Source of the DNA: Marthasterias glacialis
Lineage: Eukaryota; Echinodermata; Asteroidea; Forcipulatida; Asteriidae
Direction of reading: 5' to 3'
Assembly: GCA_911728455.2 (NCBI GenBank)
Contig: OU452226.1
Span: 13,781,938-13,845,937, forward strand
DNA: 64,000 nucleotides
In this document: positions 51,180 to 62,761 of the stretch, piece after piece
Layout of the letters: every line of letters begins with the position of its first letter
How positions within the stretch are numbered: the stretch's first letter is position 1
The notes under the pieces: model-generated
Seen by the model: only the letters and a program-made list of their open reading frames with translations
The model's database searches: none
What the model was told of the DNA's origin: nothing
Made by a program: the position numbers and the translations under genes

Positions 51180-54100
51180 GCAAGTTCCTGGACGGCTTTC
51201 TCATTTTCTTGTCAAATTGTCACCAATCGCAGGTGATTTGCGTCTCTCCACCCCTACTGTTAGGCGGTTCAACATTCACACAAACAATCAGTCATTCACT
51301 TGTTACATCATTTAAAAAAAAAAATTTTTATCATTCAATATCTGGAGTGTATTTATCAATTCCCAAGTCATTATAAATCAATCATTTTCTAATTGTTAAA
51401 CTGTATCAGTACTTAACCTTTAACGATTTGTTCACTCAATCGACGTCAATCAGAGTAAATCATTCAGTCAATTAATTATTACGCCATTCTGCACCTTACA
51501 TGTATACGTTTCACAATCAAGCACTCACACAGTTACCCACTAAATCAATCACCCATCAGAGTCAACAAACTCCTAAAGGAAAGCATTTTTCAATCAATTT
51601 GACCAATCCTTTTTTCTTTGTTTATTTGTTTTAATGATAAAATTTCAATAAACATCTCAGTCAAACATCACCTTTTGATTGTGTCGACGATTCGATGATC
51701 ACAAGATAAAAAAGTTGACTGTTCAAATTGTCAAGCGTTTCAATAATCAATCAGTGTCTTGTTGAATCAGTCACAGGATCAAACGTGCAATCAGTCAATT
51801 ATTGATCAATCAAACACTGAACCCCCTTAAAATGAAAGGTTTAATCAATCAATTTACGATGTCTTTGTAAAATCCTCATTCAGTGGAGTAACCAGCACAT
51901 CGACTACACGCCCGAAACTCATGCTTTTCATTTGCACCAACCCATAACACTGAATCATCCATATCAAATAACCGATCAATTGATTAAGCGGTTCATTCGT
52001 GGATCAATCAATCAATCAATCAATCTAGAAGTCGATCGATATAATCAATGAGTCTGACAAGTAACTGATCACTTGAACATGTCTCTCAGTTTCCACTCCT
52101 TGGCCTAATTATTACTCAAAGCTAGATTGATGTAGAGAGCTTGATTTTAGCTAGTCAGTACTTGCACATTGTATGATTCGTAGTAACCGGTTAGGCAGTT
52201 TTGTATAGATGTTGCTTAATATTTTATTATTTCCGTTGTTTGTTTAAAAAGACAAGGCAGGATTTATTTTGTGTTCACAAAGGAGAAAGTCACAGGATTT
52301 CTTCAGATTTCAAAAAAACAGCAATTGGCAAATAAATACGGGGTACTACAGTTGAGCAGAACGTAGGAAATCTGCCTGGATCCCTTGCACGGACAGCCAC
52401 ACCCTTTTTGTCCAGATAAAATGTTCACTGCAAAGTCTTAGCATTTGTTATTGCTTAGTGATTCACAGTCTTGAACAGGTGATAAACATGCATACGTACA
52501 ACTTAACATTCCAAATCCGTTTGAAAAACAAAAAACGGGGGCGAAAAAAAAAGAAAAAGAAAAAAAAGAAGACAAAAAACGAGTTAGAAACTAAAGAAGG
52601 AGAATCAGGTACCTGTATTCTCTATGCTCACTAGACTTGTCCGAACAAGTTCTGGTAAAATATATTAGTGGTTGAGTTTGACATGAAGGGCTCAGGAAAC
52701 ACGGTTAAATATGTGCCTGCAAGAAAATGTGACTTTTTTCTCGGTGAGCAATATCGTGAGGAAGATGTCAAATGTGCTGCAGTGTTCTTATTCTCTTTTG
52801 AGTTGTTTTTCGTTTTTCTGATGTAAGTTGTTGTTTTGCTTGCATAAAAGTATTGTAACAGTTCATCATACATGTTATTGACCTGGGTTTTTTTCATTTT
52901 ATTTTTTTTATTTCGTCTTTTTTTTTTTTTTTTTTTGTGTGTGTGCAAAGAACAAGCTTATGCCACCAACAAGGGAACTACTCCATCAATAAAACATATT
53001 GCATTTCAGATCTCCATCATGCAAGGAATCCATTGACTAAAAGTCCCAACTGCTATAGGTCAATTAACACCTTACACACAGGAAACCTTAGCAGATGTTT
53101 CGCCTTTGTGTTTGGTATTTTTTTCTTGTGGGTAGATTTGCAATTATTTTATACCTGTGATAAATCAGCAGCATTTTTTTTCCCCCCACCCCCCTCCTTT
53201 CTTTGTTGCTTTTGTTGCCGCCGTGAAAGCATGAATCAAGTGAGAGGTTATTATACTGTGCTTTCATTTATCGATGTTTTCTTCAAAGGGTTTCCCCTTA
53301 AGAGCACAAAGGCTTTGATTGATGTTGGAAAGGATAGACTGAAGGGATGTGCAGGGCGGGGCTTGTGATGTGTTTCACTCAATTAGCGATTTTGTTTGCC
53401 CCCCGGTATACCCCCAGTCAATCTCATCTGAGTCTTTTCCAACGAGTCGATGTAACATGCAAAAATTTCATGCTATGTTTTACTTGCTTGAATATTTTGA
53501 TCAGATTCATTCGTTCGCCACCAATGCAAATATTGTTTTTTTCTTTTCTAAAGAGGTTTGCAGAAAAGATGAAAAAAAAAAATGATTTCGTTATTTGTAT
53601 GGGCCCCTGAAGGAGTTTCTAGGCTTCAATCTCTTTCATTACCGCAGCTTATAAAGTACCTCCAAGGAGTTTAAGGAAATTTGTCTTGTGTTTTGTAGCC
53701 ACCTTTGTTGTTCTAAAAGACAATCCCAGTTGAGACTAGAATGGAATACTGTCTGGCCTCTTTTTACGAGAGAACAATTGGTCTTATTGTACATGACGAA
53801 AAGGGAATAATATGACAAAGACAGTCCTGTACTGGGGATGACACACTTTTTTTCTTGCGCTGTTTGTTTTCTTTGTGAAACTGTTTATCTGCAAACGGAA
53901 GTTTCTGAGCAATGTTTTTTTTTTATTTTCTATATTCAGATGGACCAGAAGTTTTGTCTTTTAAATCTTGTTCACAATTCTCAATTTATTTGTTGTTATT
54001 TTACAATATGAGTGTGCTTAAAAAAATAATAATAACTTTTATGTTATAGCGTCTTTTTTGCTCAGAGTAGACTGGCACTCTTTTTTTCTGTTAATGCATT

Positions 54101-55075
54101 GCTTGCTGTACATACCTGTCAGATGAAATTTGAATCGCTCAAGTTACTTATTTGAAGAAAAAAAATGTGTCGCTGTTGATGTTTTTCCGATCTTACAGTG
54201 AGTTTGATAACTCGGGAGCCATGCTACGACATCAATTGCATCAATAATCAATATGCTGAAATCACTTTTCGGATTAGGTTTGAAATCAAGATACAAATAG
54301 ATGTGTAGGCATTTAATAATTCTCGTGGGTAGACTCGTGACAGTCTCTCCTTTGTCGCAAGGTCAACTTGAAAAGAAAAGAAAAGTATTCTACCATCGCA
54401 AGAAGTATTTGATTTCAAGTCTATGTTGTGACTGATATCGGTTATTCTTTGTCTGCAATCTCCCCATTTTACAACATGTTGGATTTGTGAAATTACAGTA
54501 TTCTAAGGTCCCTAGCATTCTGAAACAGTGAGAGCTTTAAGCTCTTTGCTGAAGGTAAGAGTGTACGTGTACAAATACATCCAAACTAGCCTTTGCTCAT
54601 GGGTCTCTTTAAAAATGAATCCATTTGAGTTTTTCCTCCTAGTACGGCAGGTAAGGTGATGGGATTGTGCCTTTGATGATTCAAGCCGGGGATTTGGCAC
54701 ACAAGAGTATGTCATGTGAAAGATATTCGGCTATAGGGCCATTGAATATTGTATCCTGTGAAAAAATACCGGTAGAATATCAAGCAGTATTCAACATTTT
54801 CAAAATGGCTGCCATTGCTTGTTCGTCTACGTATATTTCTCCAAGAACAAATCTGCGATGGCCCTGTAGCCAAATATATTCCTCTGGACCCACTCTATGT
54901 GCCACGTTCCAGGCTTGTATCAACAAAGGCACAATCCCTTCCCCCCCAAAAAAAAAAAATAAAAAATATTTCCCCTGTCTGCCCCACTTTCCTCTCACTG
55001 ATTGAAAACACCGGTGAAATAAGATATCAGCCATTGTTAATAACTTTCCATATTGTTTGTTCTTTTGTTGTCCAG
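51180..55075 (+). other. 3.9 kb intron after exon E
   Basis: Phase 1. The first 900 bp are strikingly rich in TCAAT/ATCA/TCATT words (listed as a repeat). A long T run at 52920-52936, an A/T-rich region at 53.8-54.2 kb and several unremarkable stretches follow. No exon was recognised between 52100 and 55075. Confidence 0.5.
51260..52080 (+). repeat. degenerate TCAAT/ATCA/TCATT-rich region
   Basis: About 800 bp are densely populated with TCAATCA, TCATTCA, CAATCAAT and TCACT words, ending in a perfect (ATCA)n run at 52003-52025. It looks like a much-decayed tetranucleotide satellite. It lies just downstream of the tentative exon E. Confidence 0.7.
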
Positions 55076-55144
55076 GTTACCCGGCAAATTTTGCATTTGG
55101 GAGGTCATATCCTGCATACCCTCCTTTCACCCCATACTTTAGTG
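55076..55144 (+). CDS. msi: Musashi exon F: GYP-type aromatic tail motif
   Basis: This 69-nt exon has TTGTCCAG before it and AGTG|GTAAGT after it, both strong, and phase 1 at both ends. It encodes YPANFAFGRSYPAYPP then FTPYFS, with the flanking Gly codons split across junctions. It resembles the segment after the linker in vertebrate MSI2 (GYPNFVATYGRGYPGFAP, from memory), which also follows the linker exon. If exons D and E are skipped, exon C joins it as MYGMYG-YPANF, very like the MLGMGMLGYPNF of MSI2. The homology and strong splice sites make this a confident exon. Confidence 0.85.
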
Positions 55145-57316
55145 GTAAGTCTGACCCTTGACCCCGTTGGGTTTGTGTTGATCCCCCCCTGCTGACCTCA
55201 TGGCACTTAGAATGAAGTGAGTTCAGCGTCTTGTAAACTCTTACTTCTTGTCTGCGGTGTTCTCTTTTCGTTTACGGGTCAATACATGAGAATCTTTGAT
55301 CAAGTTTTTTTTTCTCTCAAAAAATCCATATTTAAGATACTTTTATGTATTAAGAAATGTGGGGAAATATCTTTACACTTTGCTCATAATAGATGTACCT
55401 CTAAGGAAAACCTCTTAGAAAAAAACAAAGATAATCAAGAATGTTTATTTTGTTAATTCAAATCCCCAAAACGTCTGCAAACTATAAAGGGAAGAAATTG
55501 TTTCCAAGATGCTGGATTCATTGTATTATCAGCCAGTGCAGTGGGTAACTGCTGTCTTTGTGCCAACCACCTTGAATACATATTATTCCGCATGGTATTT
55601 TTCTGTTTAGTTCCATCAAAGTTTCCTTCCCCACACCCGATTGGCTCAGAGCATTTGTCAGCCTTAGCAACCATTACCATGGTAGTTGTGTAGCCAGCTA
55701 GAATTCATTATTTTTTTTTCTGGATTTGTAGTGTTGTAGAGAGTAGTTTATAGACATTTTCTTTTTCATAACAGAGGATTCACAGTGTTTTGTAAAGCCA
55801 TTGAAGACTGAGTGAAAAGTGCACACAGAATAGTAAAAAAAAATTACAAAAAACCCCAGCAAAATAACAAATCGAATGATGCGAAGCACAGAATGTGAAT
55901 GCTTGTCTCTAGGGACATAGTGCTTTTCTGCTTTGTAGATCTCCTTTGGTAATTTGATTTTTATTTGGGGGGGTGTCATTTTATTTTATTTTATTTTTTT
56001 TATATTTTTTTTTCTTCATGTGGGGGATGGAGGTTATAATGTTACTTTTCAGTTGTCTTCTACACAGGGACATTTTTTACGAAAATAACAGATTTATGCG
56101 TAGCATTTTTTATTGTTTAACCGGAATGGGAATGGGAATGGGGAAATCATGCCGGTAGAAAGCGATATCATTCTGGACTAAATTGTTTCACAGATTGCCG
56201 TCTAAAATTACTGACTCTGAAACGTTGCTTCTGCCCTAATCTGATTTATTTTTCATTTTCTGGCGACATTTTCTGACTAAAACAATTAGGGGACCACTAA
56301 CCTTTTTTTTGTGATTGCTATTGGAAGCCAGCACTTATTATTTATGAGCTCATTAACTAAGCTTGATGGATTCAAATCAAATCTTGAGGGACTTCACAAC
56401 GATAAAAACTTCTCTCTTTTTTTGGGATGGTTTTGATTATTTGGATCAATCACAGTATTTAACCTTTGTATAACATAGTAACACTGTTGCTTGAAACCTG
56501 AGAGTGTGGCACAGTTATTCATATGAAGAATTGGGCAAATGTGACTGACATTATGCGGTGATTTGATAGTGTATTGGCTTTGAATCATTGGCAATGCAAT
56601 ATGTAAGGCTGTGAAGTCTTCGAGTGGAAAGATTTATTTAGGTTGCAGATGTTTACCGATCTGGCTCATGTTCAAAGGTAGTCCAAATTTGGCGTTATTC
56701 CTGCATCACATTGTTCGAAGGCTGACAATGATTGCTGGATTCCAAGAAGTCATGACTGATATTCCTATGGCATTTAGCCGGCATGTTGAAAGAGACCAGT
56801 CTGTGCTGTGCTGTGAATGCTTATTTGATCACCCAAAAATGGCTGCCATGCACTGACGGTATTGTGTGCGGTGGATTGGGTTGTTTTATACACAGTATGT
56901 TTGGTAAAAGTTAGCTTTGTTAACCTCGGAATGAAGAAACTCAGTCGGGACGTTGAGACGATACTCTTGGTATAAAGAGCACAGTGGAGTTCTTTCATGT
57001 TCTAAACAAGGTCCAGCAGATCACAGAAGCATCGGCAATTAAAGCGCTTCTTTTTACCGAGCAAGCCATTTGATATGTGCTGTGCATTTTGTTTGTTGTT
57101 TTGAAGCTGTCAAGGTCTGATTTCCTGGTAGGGCATTTCCTTCCCAACCAAAAGGCTGTTTTAGTTTCCCTGTGGTTGTTTCCGTAAAAGAGTCTCTAAC
57201 TTTCCTTGAAAATGGTATGGTCTTTTTGTGAGAAATCCAAACTTCAATGATAAGAACCGAGTGGTAATGTTTTTTTTTCTTTCTGGCAGAGTAATAATCA
57301 CATTAGGCAACAGATG

Positions 57317-57353
57317 TTTTTTTTTTTTTTTTTTTTTTTTTTTTGGGGGGGGG
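57317..57353 (+). repeat. T28-G9 homopolymer junction
   Basis: Twenty-eight T are followed directly by nine G. T runs beside G runs (or C beside A) recur in the window. Confidence 0.9.
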
Positions 57354-58374
57354 CAGTACTTAGTGGGTGAGTGGTGGCTGACTTTCCAGGGTGTACATGT
57401 AGGTGGCTGGCGTTGTGCTTGGCTGTTAGTTGGTGTATGCTTGTCAGACACTCGTGTGGAATCATGTCAAGAGATTTGCGCTGTAAACACCTGAGGCCTA
57501 GAAATCTCCAGCATCATCGTTGGTCGTGGGAGTCATGCTTTGCATTGTTAATTGTTTTCTGAGGGGGGGGGGGGGTGTGTTTCAGTTTACACACAGTACT
57601 GTTTGCAATTGTTTTACTGTTGGTTGAGGGTTTGGCACTGTTGTGTGCCCCACCGTGTATCTGTCGACAGTCATTTTGTCTCCAAGTTTCACTGGGCTTT
57701 TACACTAGTATCACTGGCTTAAGTTTATGACGGTGAGAGGAATTTTGGTGAAAGTAGTGAATTGAAAGAGGGAAACCATATTAATATCAGAGCAGGAAAG
57801 GGGGCATCATTAACAACGGTTTTCCGAACTTGATGTTTTGCTTTGAATTGTGCTCCCTGGTGACTCTTTATGAATAACAATGAAGTGTGTTGCATTTGCA
57901 TGAGACGGTGAAATGTTACTTCACCGAGTGTAATCTGATAACGTTTGGAGCATGCTTTTTGTGGCGTGGTTCACCATTAAGGTTTGAAAATGGCGGCCAA
58001 TCAATGTAGACATTTTTTCCCAGAAACTTTAAAAGCATATACTTAAATTCACTGATATATATTTTCTTAGTTAAACTTGACGTTTGTGTGTGTGTGTGGG
58101 GGTGGCTACCGGTTGAAATCAAGGACTTAAACAAAAGGAATCCAGGCGGTTTGACAGAGCAAGGCTGTTCTCAGTTCAATTTTGTGTACAAAATCAATGT
58201 GGATGTCGCTTAACAAAAAACAACAACTCTAAACTAAACAATGGGAAAGCAAAGAGAAGTCCTTGATTTACCGGGCCGATAAACATGTGTGTGGATGTTT
58301 GTGTTTGAGTATTGAGGGCAACTGACAAATCTATAACAAAGGTTGGCTTGGTCCTCTTAGTGGGCTGATTTGGC

Positions 58375-58411
58375 TGTATAGCCACAGCTGGTGTCTGTAT
58401 AGCCACAGCTG
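58375..58411 (+). repeat. 21-bp tandem units upstream of exon G
   Basis: TGTATAGCCACAGCTG occurs twice, separated by GTGTC, about 70 bp before exon G. CAGCTG is an E-box. Confidence 0.85.
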
Positions 58412-58479
58412 AAGTCAGCCATATATTGTGTGCATCTTTTCAACCTTGTATGTTCGTGCGTACCACTACTCGTGCCCAG

Positions 58480-58587
58480 GGTTTAGTGGGGCAACGCCAG
58501 CCTTTACCCCCGGACACCAACGAGGGTCGGCAGGTCGAGGGCGCTCTCCTGGACGTGGTGGCTATTCAAACTACCACAACGCACCAG
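58480..58587 (+). CDS. msi: Musashi exon G: RG-rich tail
   Basis: This 108-nt exon runs from GCCCAG to CCAG|GTAACT, phase 1 at both ends. It encodes FSGATPAFTPGHQ, then an Arg-Gly block RGSAGRGRSPGRGG, then YSNYHNAP. RG/RGG repeats are typical sites of arginine methylation and RNA or protein contacts, and contain Ser-Pro here as well. The acceptor tract is mediocre. The open frame also continues upstream, so an earlier acceptor (for example the CAG ending at 58418) cannot be excluded. The reading frame is right only if it starts with two bases of a split Gly codon, which the proposed start provides. Confidence 0.75.
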
Positions 58588-61429
58588 GTAACTGTTACCT
58601 TGGTTACAGAAGGCACAATCAAGGCTTGTGTGGTGTTAACAGGGTCCTCCCTAAAGTGATTTGACAACAATTACCTCAAAAGTCAACATTTTCATTTTGT
58701 ACAAAAATAGACCACCATTTAATCATGAAGTTGTCCAATGCAAACCTTTTGATTGTTCGTCAGCAAATCAAGTGTAATCTAGATGGTGGTTATCCATATT
58801 ATCACGTTCACACATTTAAGGAGGACCCTGATTTAAAGGTGCAGTGTGGTCAGCTTACTTCACATGGTTTTATTTGACTCTTTAAAATATTTCTAACAGC
58901 ACTTTGTGTGGTTGGGAGTGGCTACTGTCAAGTTTAAATGTCCACCTTTCACGCTCGGACTTTGTTTTTACTCGCGTAAAAAAAAAAACACACCATAAAA
59001 CTACCCTTCACTGACAGAACGAAAATGCTGGGAGGGATTTGACACTTTGTGTACGGTATGAAAACATACTGTAATAAGGTTCTCTTTTTTGTACAATTCT
59101 TGAACTTCAAAAAAAGTAATGAAATTCTGAATGAAACAGTTGAAAAAGTGTTTGCTTTTGACATTTTTCTTAATCTAAGGGAAGCAGGAACTTAAATCAG
59201 ATTCATAACTCACTTGGAATCTGTGCAGAACTGCTTTTGAAATTAAAGTCTGGTCCGGCTGTACATAGCAATATTGCTTGCAATATCAGCATGAAAATGG
59301 TAGTGAAAAACTAATGGCTTAACTTCTTAATAAAACAGGTCTTCAACTGAATTTCATTTCCAGGCACTACAAAAAAAAAAAACCCAAAACCAAAAAAACA
59401 TTAATATGATTGTGCTATCGGTCATAATACACTGACAGCCTTTGCATGGTTTGTGTGGTTTGGCTAAACTTTTAACCTGATCTTCTGCTATTAATCAGTA
59501 CTATCAGTTCTTTTCCCTGGTTAAGTCGGACATTTGTTTTTAAGCTGCAATTTTATTTAGCCTTCATAGTTGTCTGAGGATTTTAAATATTTCTCCAAGC
59601 CCCTTGGCAAACATTTGTTGGCACAGAAACTCACTATTGAGTCACAGTTTTCTTGCAAGGGCAGTGTGTTTTGCTGCCAAAGCTAGTTGTAAAAAAACAA
59701 ATCTTTTGTGAAGATTGTTATGGTTTTACTGAGAGTAATGTAATTAATTGCATACGTGTCATTCAGCCATATATTGGTTCTGAGGGGAGGGGATGGTAGT
59801 GGGTTACTTATCAGCAAGAGAGAATCAAGCAGTTCATATACCAATGCTGCGATACATACCGGCAGGAAATATTGGGGTATTTGTCCCATGGCATAAAAGC
59901 AAAACAGTTGCAAATTGCCAATGTGTCTTTAGGATTCTTAAACCAGTTGCCGCTGGGAATCTTTATTTTTTTTCTCTCTCAGAATTGCCGGAATCATTTT
60001 TCTTTTGAGACTACGGCTGGCACAAAGAAACCTTGACTTGACAAAGCCAAGAGAACAAAGACTGTCTTAATAGCACCGGGAGTTTTGTTTTCTCTATTGA
60101 GAAAATTGCATGCACTGTGAAATTGCAAAACCTTTGCTGTGAACTACGGCTGAGGATTGGCACTAAATCCAGAGCCAGGGCTGGATCCCCGCTTCACTCT
60201 GACTTGCCTCCATTGAGCCGAAATACAATAAACAAACAATGGTGGAAGCCTCTCGATATCTCATAATCCTCCTCTTCGAACAAAAGGAGAAAGGTCTGGC
60301 ATCAGGGATAACACACAAAACAGATAATAGGCAAAAATTAGTGAAATATTCAAGACCATCTGTGTGGGTGAAACGAAGTGTGTTCACACTCTGACACAAA
60401 ATGTCTGGGCAACCTTTGTTCCGGTATTCCAGTTTTACACAATGGTGTGTTTAAATGTCACCCATTTGCTGGCTCAGACAATATTTGCGTGTATACATGA
60501 CATCCAGCATCTACTGGTTAAGAATCTTTATGACTCATCACCTGCATTGAACAGCTATCTGTGAACTTTAAACATTTAGGGTTGAAATGTATTGGGAAAT
60601 AGTGACAGAATAGCGGGGAAATTTGAGCTGTAATGAACTTGCTCCAAATTGAAAATTCGATGTCTATTTACCTAATACCTATTACTGTAGAAGAATCCTG
60701 ATGAGGTTCCCTTTTTTAGTATCAAATTGTCGTAAGATTCCAAAAAATCAATTGATACAAATCAATGATTGTTTTCCTGCTTTTATCATTGTAAAATTTT
60801 ATACTGGGTCATTCATCCTCAGAATGTGCCTGATATTATATAAATCCATCGCCATAGTCTATAGATGGATGTAGCATTGTGAAATAATACTTTTAGATAC
60901 AACTGTTGTAGTAGTTCTCGGGGACTGTTGTTGGTTGGTCTGGCACTGGCGCTGTTTGACATTTGTGCAGCAAATACATCATGTTTGTTTTTAGTGCAGA
61001 CGAAAATTGATCCATAGTGCAACCGGAACTATAGGTTGAGGTTACTGTATGGTTTGAGGAAGCAATGAGCACTGAGATGGTTTGAGTATTGCATTCAGCC
61101 CATTGCGCCACTACAGTTGCACATATTTTTTCCTGTGGAAATCAGGGAGCTGAGAGGAGAGGTTAGGTTGACACAGGGACTAGGGCAAGTTTATGCGCCG
61201 TGATCATAATAGTTACTGGACTTGTGGGCTGTGTACTTTTTTCCCCCTTTTTTTAAATACAAGTCGCCCAAAGGCCACTCGAGGTGTGGGCTGCTTTTTG
61301 GAGGGATAGAAACCTGCCCCAATGTGGAGAAACAAGACATTGCGAGATATAAACACAAGTCTCTTTACAGCACACCTAAGAACAGGGAGGGGTAAATGAA
61401 TCCATTGCGAGACAAACATAACTGCCTCT

Positions 61430-61530
61430 TCCCCTATTTGAAGCAATTATAGTTAAGTGTTCTTGCTCAAGGACACAAGTGTCACGACCGGGATTCGAAC
61501 CCACATCCTGGTGACTTGGCTACTGAAGCT
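61430..61530 (-). mobile_element. SINE-like piece with perfect B-box
   Basis: On the minus strand GGGTTCGAATCCCG (61489-61502) is a perfect pol III B-box. It is followed by GTGACACTTGTGTCCTTGAG and then AACTATAATTGCTT. From memory this combination is a common invertebrate SINE module. The candidate A-box (TAGCCAAGTCACC) is closer than in a tRNA, so the head is degenerate. Confidence 0.55.
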
Positions 61531-62283
61531 GTGTCTAGAAATTATTGTTCAAAAGTTATGACCCATTTACACTAGCAGGATGGGATGACGAATTGTGATG
61601 TTTTAGTTTTTTTTTTATATTTTTTTTATGGTTGACCTAGAACTCGAACCTTGCATGGGGGAAATTTATTTTGAGAGAGTTTTGGTAGCACCATGGAAAT
61701 ATCTCGTAAAAGATGTGTTGTCTCTGAAAGAGCAAGTTGATGTCTCATCGAGAAACGGGAGGAACAAGTTGACTTTGTGGCATGTTAGCTTGGTGGGACA
61801 TCTGCATGTGCGTATATATTGGTTGATTTGGGGGAATTGAGTTTTGTAATCACTGATGTCTTGTGCTTGAATGTCTTGGTGTCGGGATACACTATGAGTC
61901 AGTCGTAAATGCACTAAAGAAGAGTCATTTATCACTTCTTGTTTTTTTTGTTTTTTTTTGTTTTTTTGTACTTTTTGGCATAAACTTCAAGTTAGTGTTC
62001 GTCAGTCCAAAGCCTGAGTATGATTTTGCCAAACCTGTTGCTACATGATAGATACTAAGTTTAGTCTTGAGGATGTAGTAATTGATTCTGTCCGAAACTT
62101 TATCATTTGCCTGTCAGTGGGCTGTTCAAATACTTTAGTATCTTTGAAATAAAGTTTAACATTTATTAGATGAACACGCTCGTTGAGTATCTACAAAATC
62201 AAACTTGTACAGTACGTTTGTTTAGTTTCCAAGTGGTAGTGTAAATTAAGCTTTTCAATTTGACATAAATCACACGCTTAATT

Positions 62284-62475
62284 CCTCTAGAGGGCGCCCT
62301 GGCGACGCTGATGAGTTCTCTGTATGTTAGTTTTGTGTAAACGTCGTCAGGTTAAAAAATGATGATTATGTGCGCCAGGTGGTGCGTCATTGACCTGTAT
62401 AGCGCCCTCAAGTGTAATTGACCATGTGATAAATGTCAATGACATGTATAATTCACAGAGAGCACCCTCAGTAAT
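62284..62475. promoter_or_regulatory. cluster of GCGCCCTC / CTCF-like motifs before exon H
   Basis: CCTCTAGAGGGCGC (62284, + strand) fits the CTCF core at 13 of 14 positions. ACACTTGAGGGCGC (62402-62415, - strand) fits at 12 and GCGCCAGGTGGTGC (62371) at 11. A related AGAGCACCCTCA lies at about 62460. Function is inferred from motifs only, and these words also occur in repeats. Confidence 0.3.
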
Positions 62476-62536
62476 GAGCAGTTGACGTACTTGAAGACAA
62501 CCGGACTTGACAAGTCTGTCTGTATCGCCTCTCCAG

Positions 62537-62761
62537 GCTTACACGCCTACCCCAGTGGTTACGTCATGCCTCACGGAATCCAGCCTGCCATTGATCAGCG
62601 ACGCTCTGCTGGCCTCATTCCATACTCATACCCTGACTATGGCTCCTCGGGGCCAGCAACAATCAGGGCAGCCAACTGCACCACACAAAACCGGACTGAT
62701 GGGAACACTGGCGTGACCCAGCACCAGCAGGCCGAGTACAACAGGGAATACCATCAGGCTG
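62537..62761 (+). CDS. msi: Musashi exon H: Tyr/Pro/Gln-rich tail, 225 nt
   Basis: A TCGCCTCTCCAG acceptor and a GCTG|GTATGT donor bound a 225-nt exon, phase 1 at both ends. In the frame set by exon G it encodes LHAYPSGYVMPHG, IQPAIDQRRSAGLIP, YSYPDYG and a Gln/Asn/Thr-rich end that includes HQQAEYNREYHQA. There is no stop, so the protein continues in an exon beyond the window. A second frame is open for most of the length but ends in a stop inside the exon. Composition resembles prion-like tails of RNA-binding proteins. I recognise no specific homologue of this segment. Confidence 0.75.

Larger units (their letters stand above)
55145..58479 (+). other. 3.3 kb intron between exons F and G
   Basis: Phase 1. 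It carries a T28-G9 homopolymer junction at 57317-57353, a G13 run at 57563, and two 21-bp tandem units (TGTATAGCCACAGCTG core) at 58375-58411 just before exon G. Nothing gene-like was seen elsewhere. Confidence 0.7.
58588..62536 (+). other. 3.9 kb intron between exons G and H
   Basis: Phase 1. A SINE-like piece with a perfect B-box on the minus strand lies near 61.4-61.5 kb, and a cluster of GCGCCCTC-containing motifs at 62284-62475 just precedes exon H. The rest (58600-61400) shows nothing recognisable beyond A and T runs. Confidence 0.65.

Noticed and set aside
53337-53610. Overlapping 78- and 87-codon frames after a GTGCAGGGCGGGG site, considered as an extra tail exon
   Set aside because: A Cys/Phe-rich peptide unlike the tail, no donor in phase 1 and a poly-A stretch near the end.
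62507-62716. Second open frame over exon H (begins TSLSVSPLQAYTPTP)
   Set aside because: It would need a phase different from all neighbouring exons and meets a stop inside the exon. The phase-1 frame is open through the donor.
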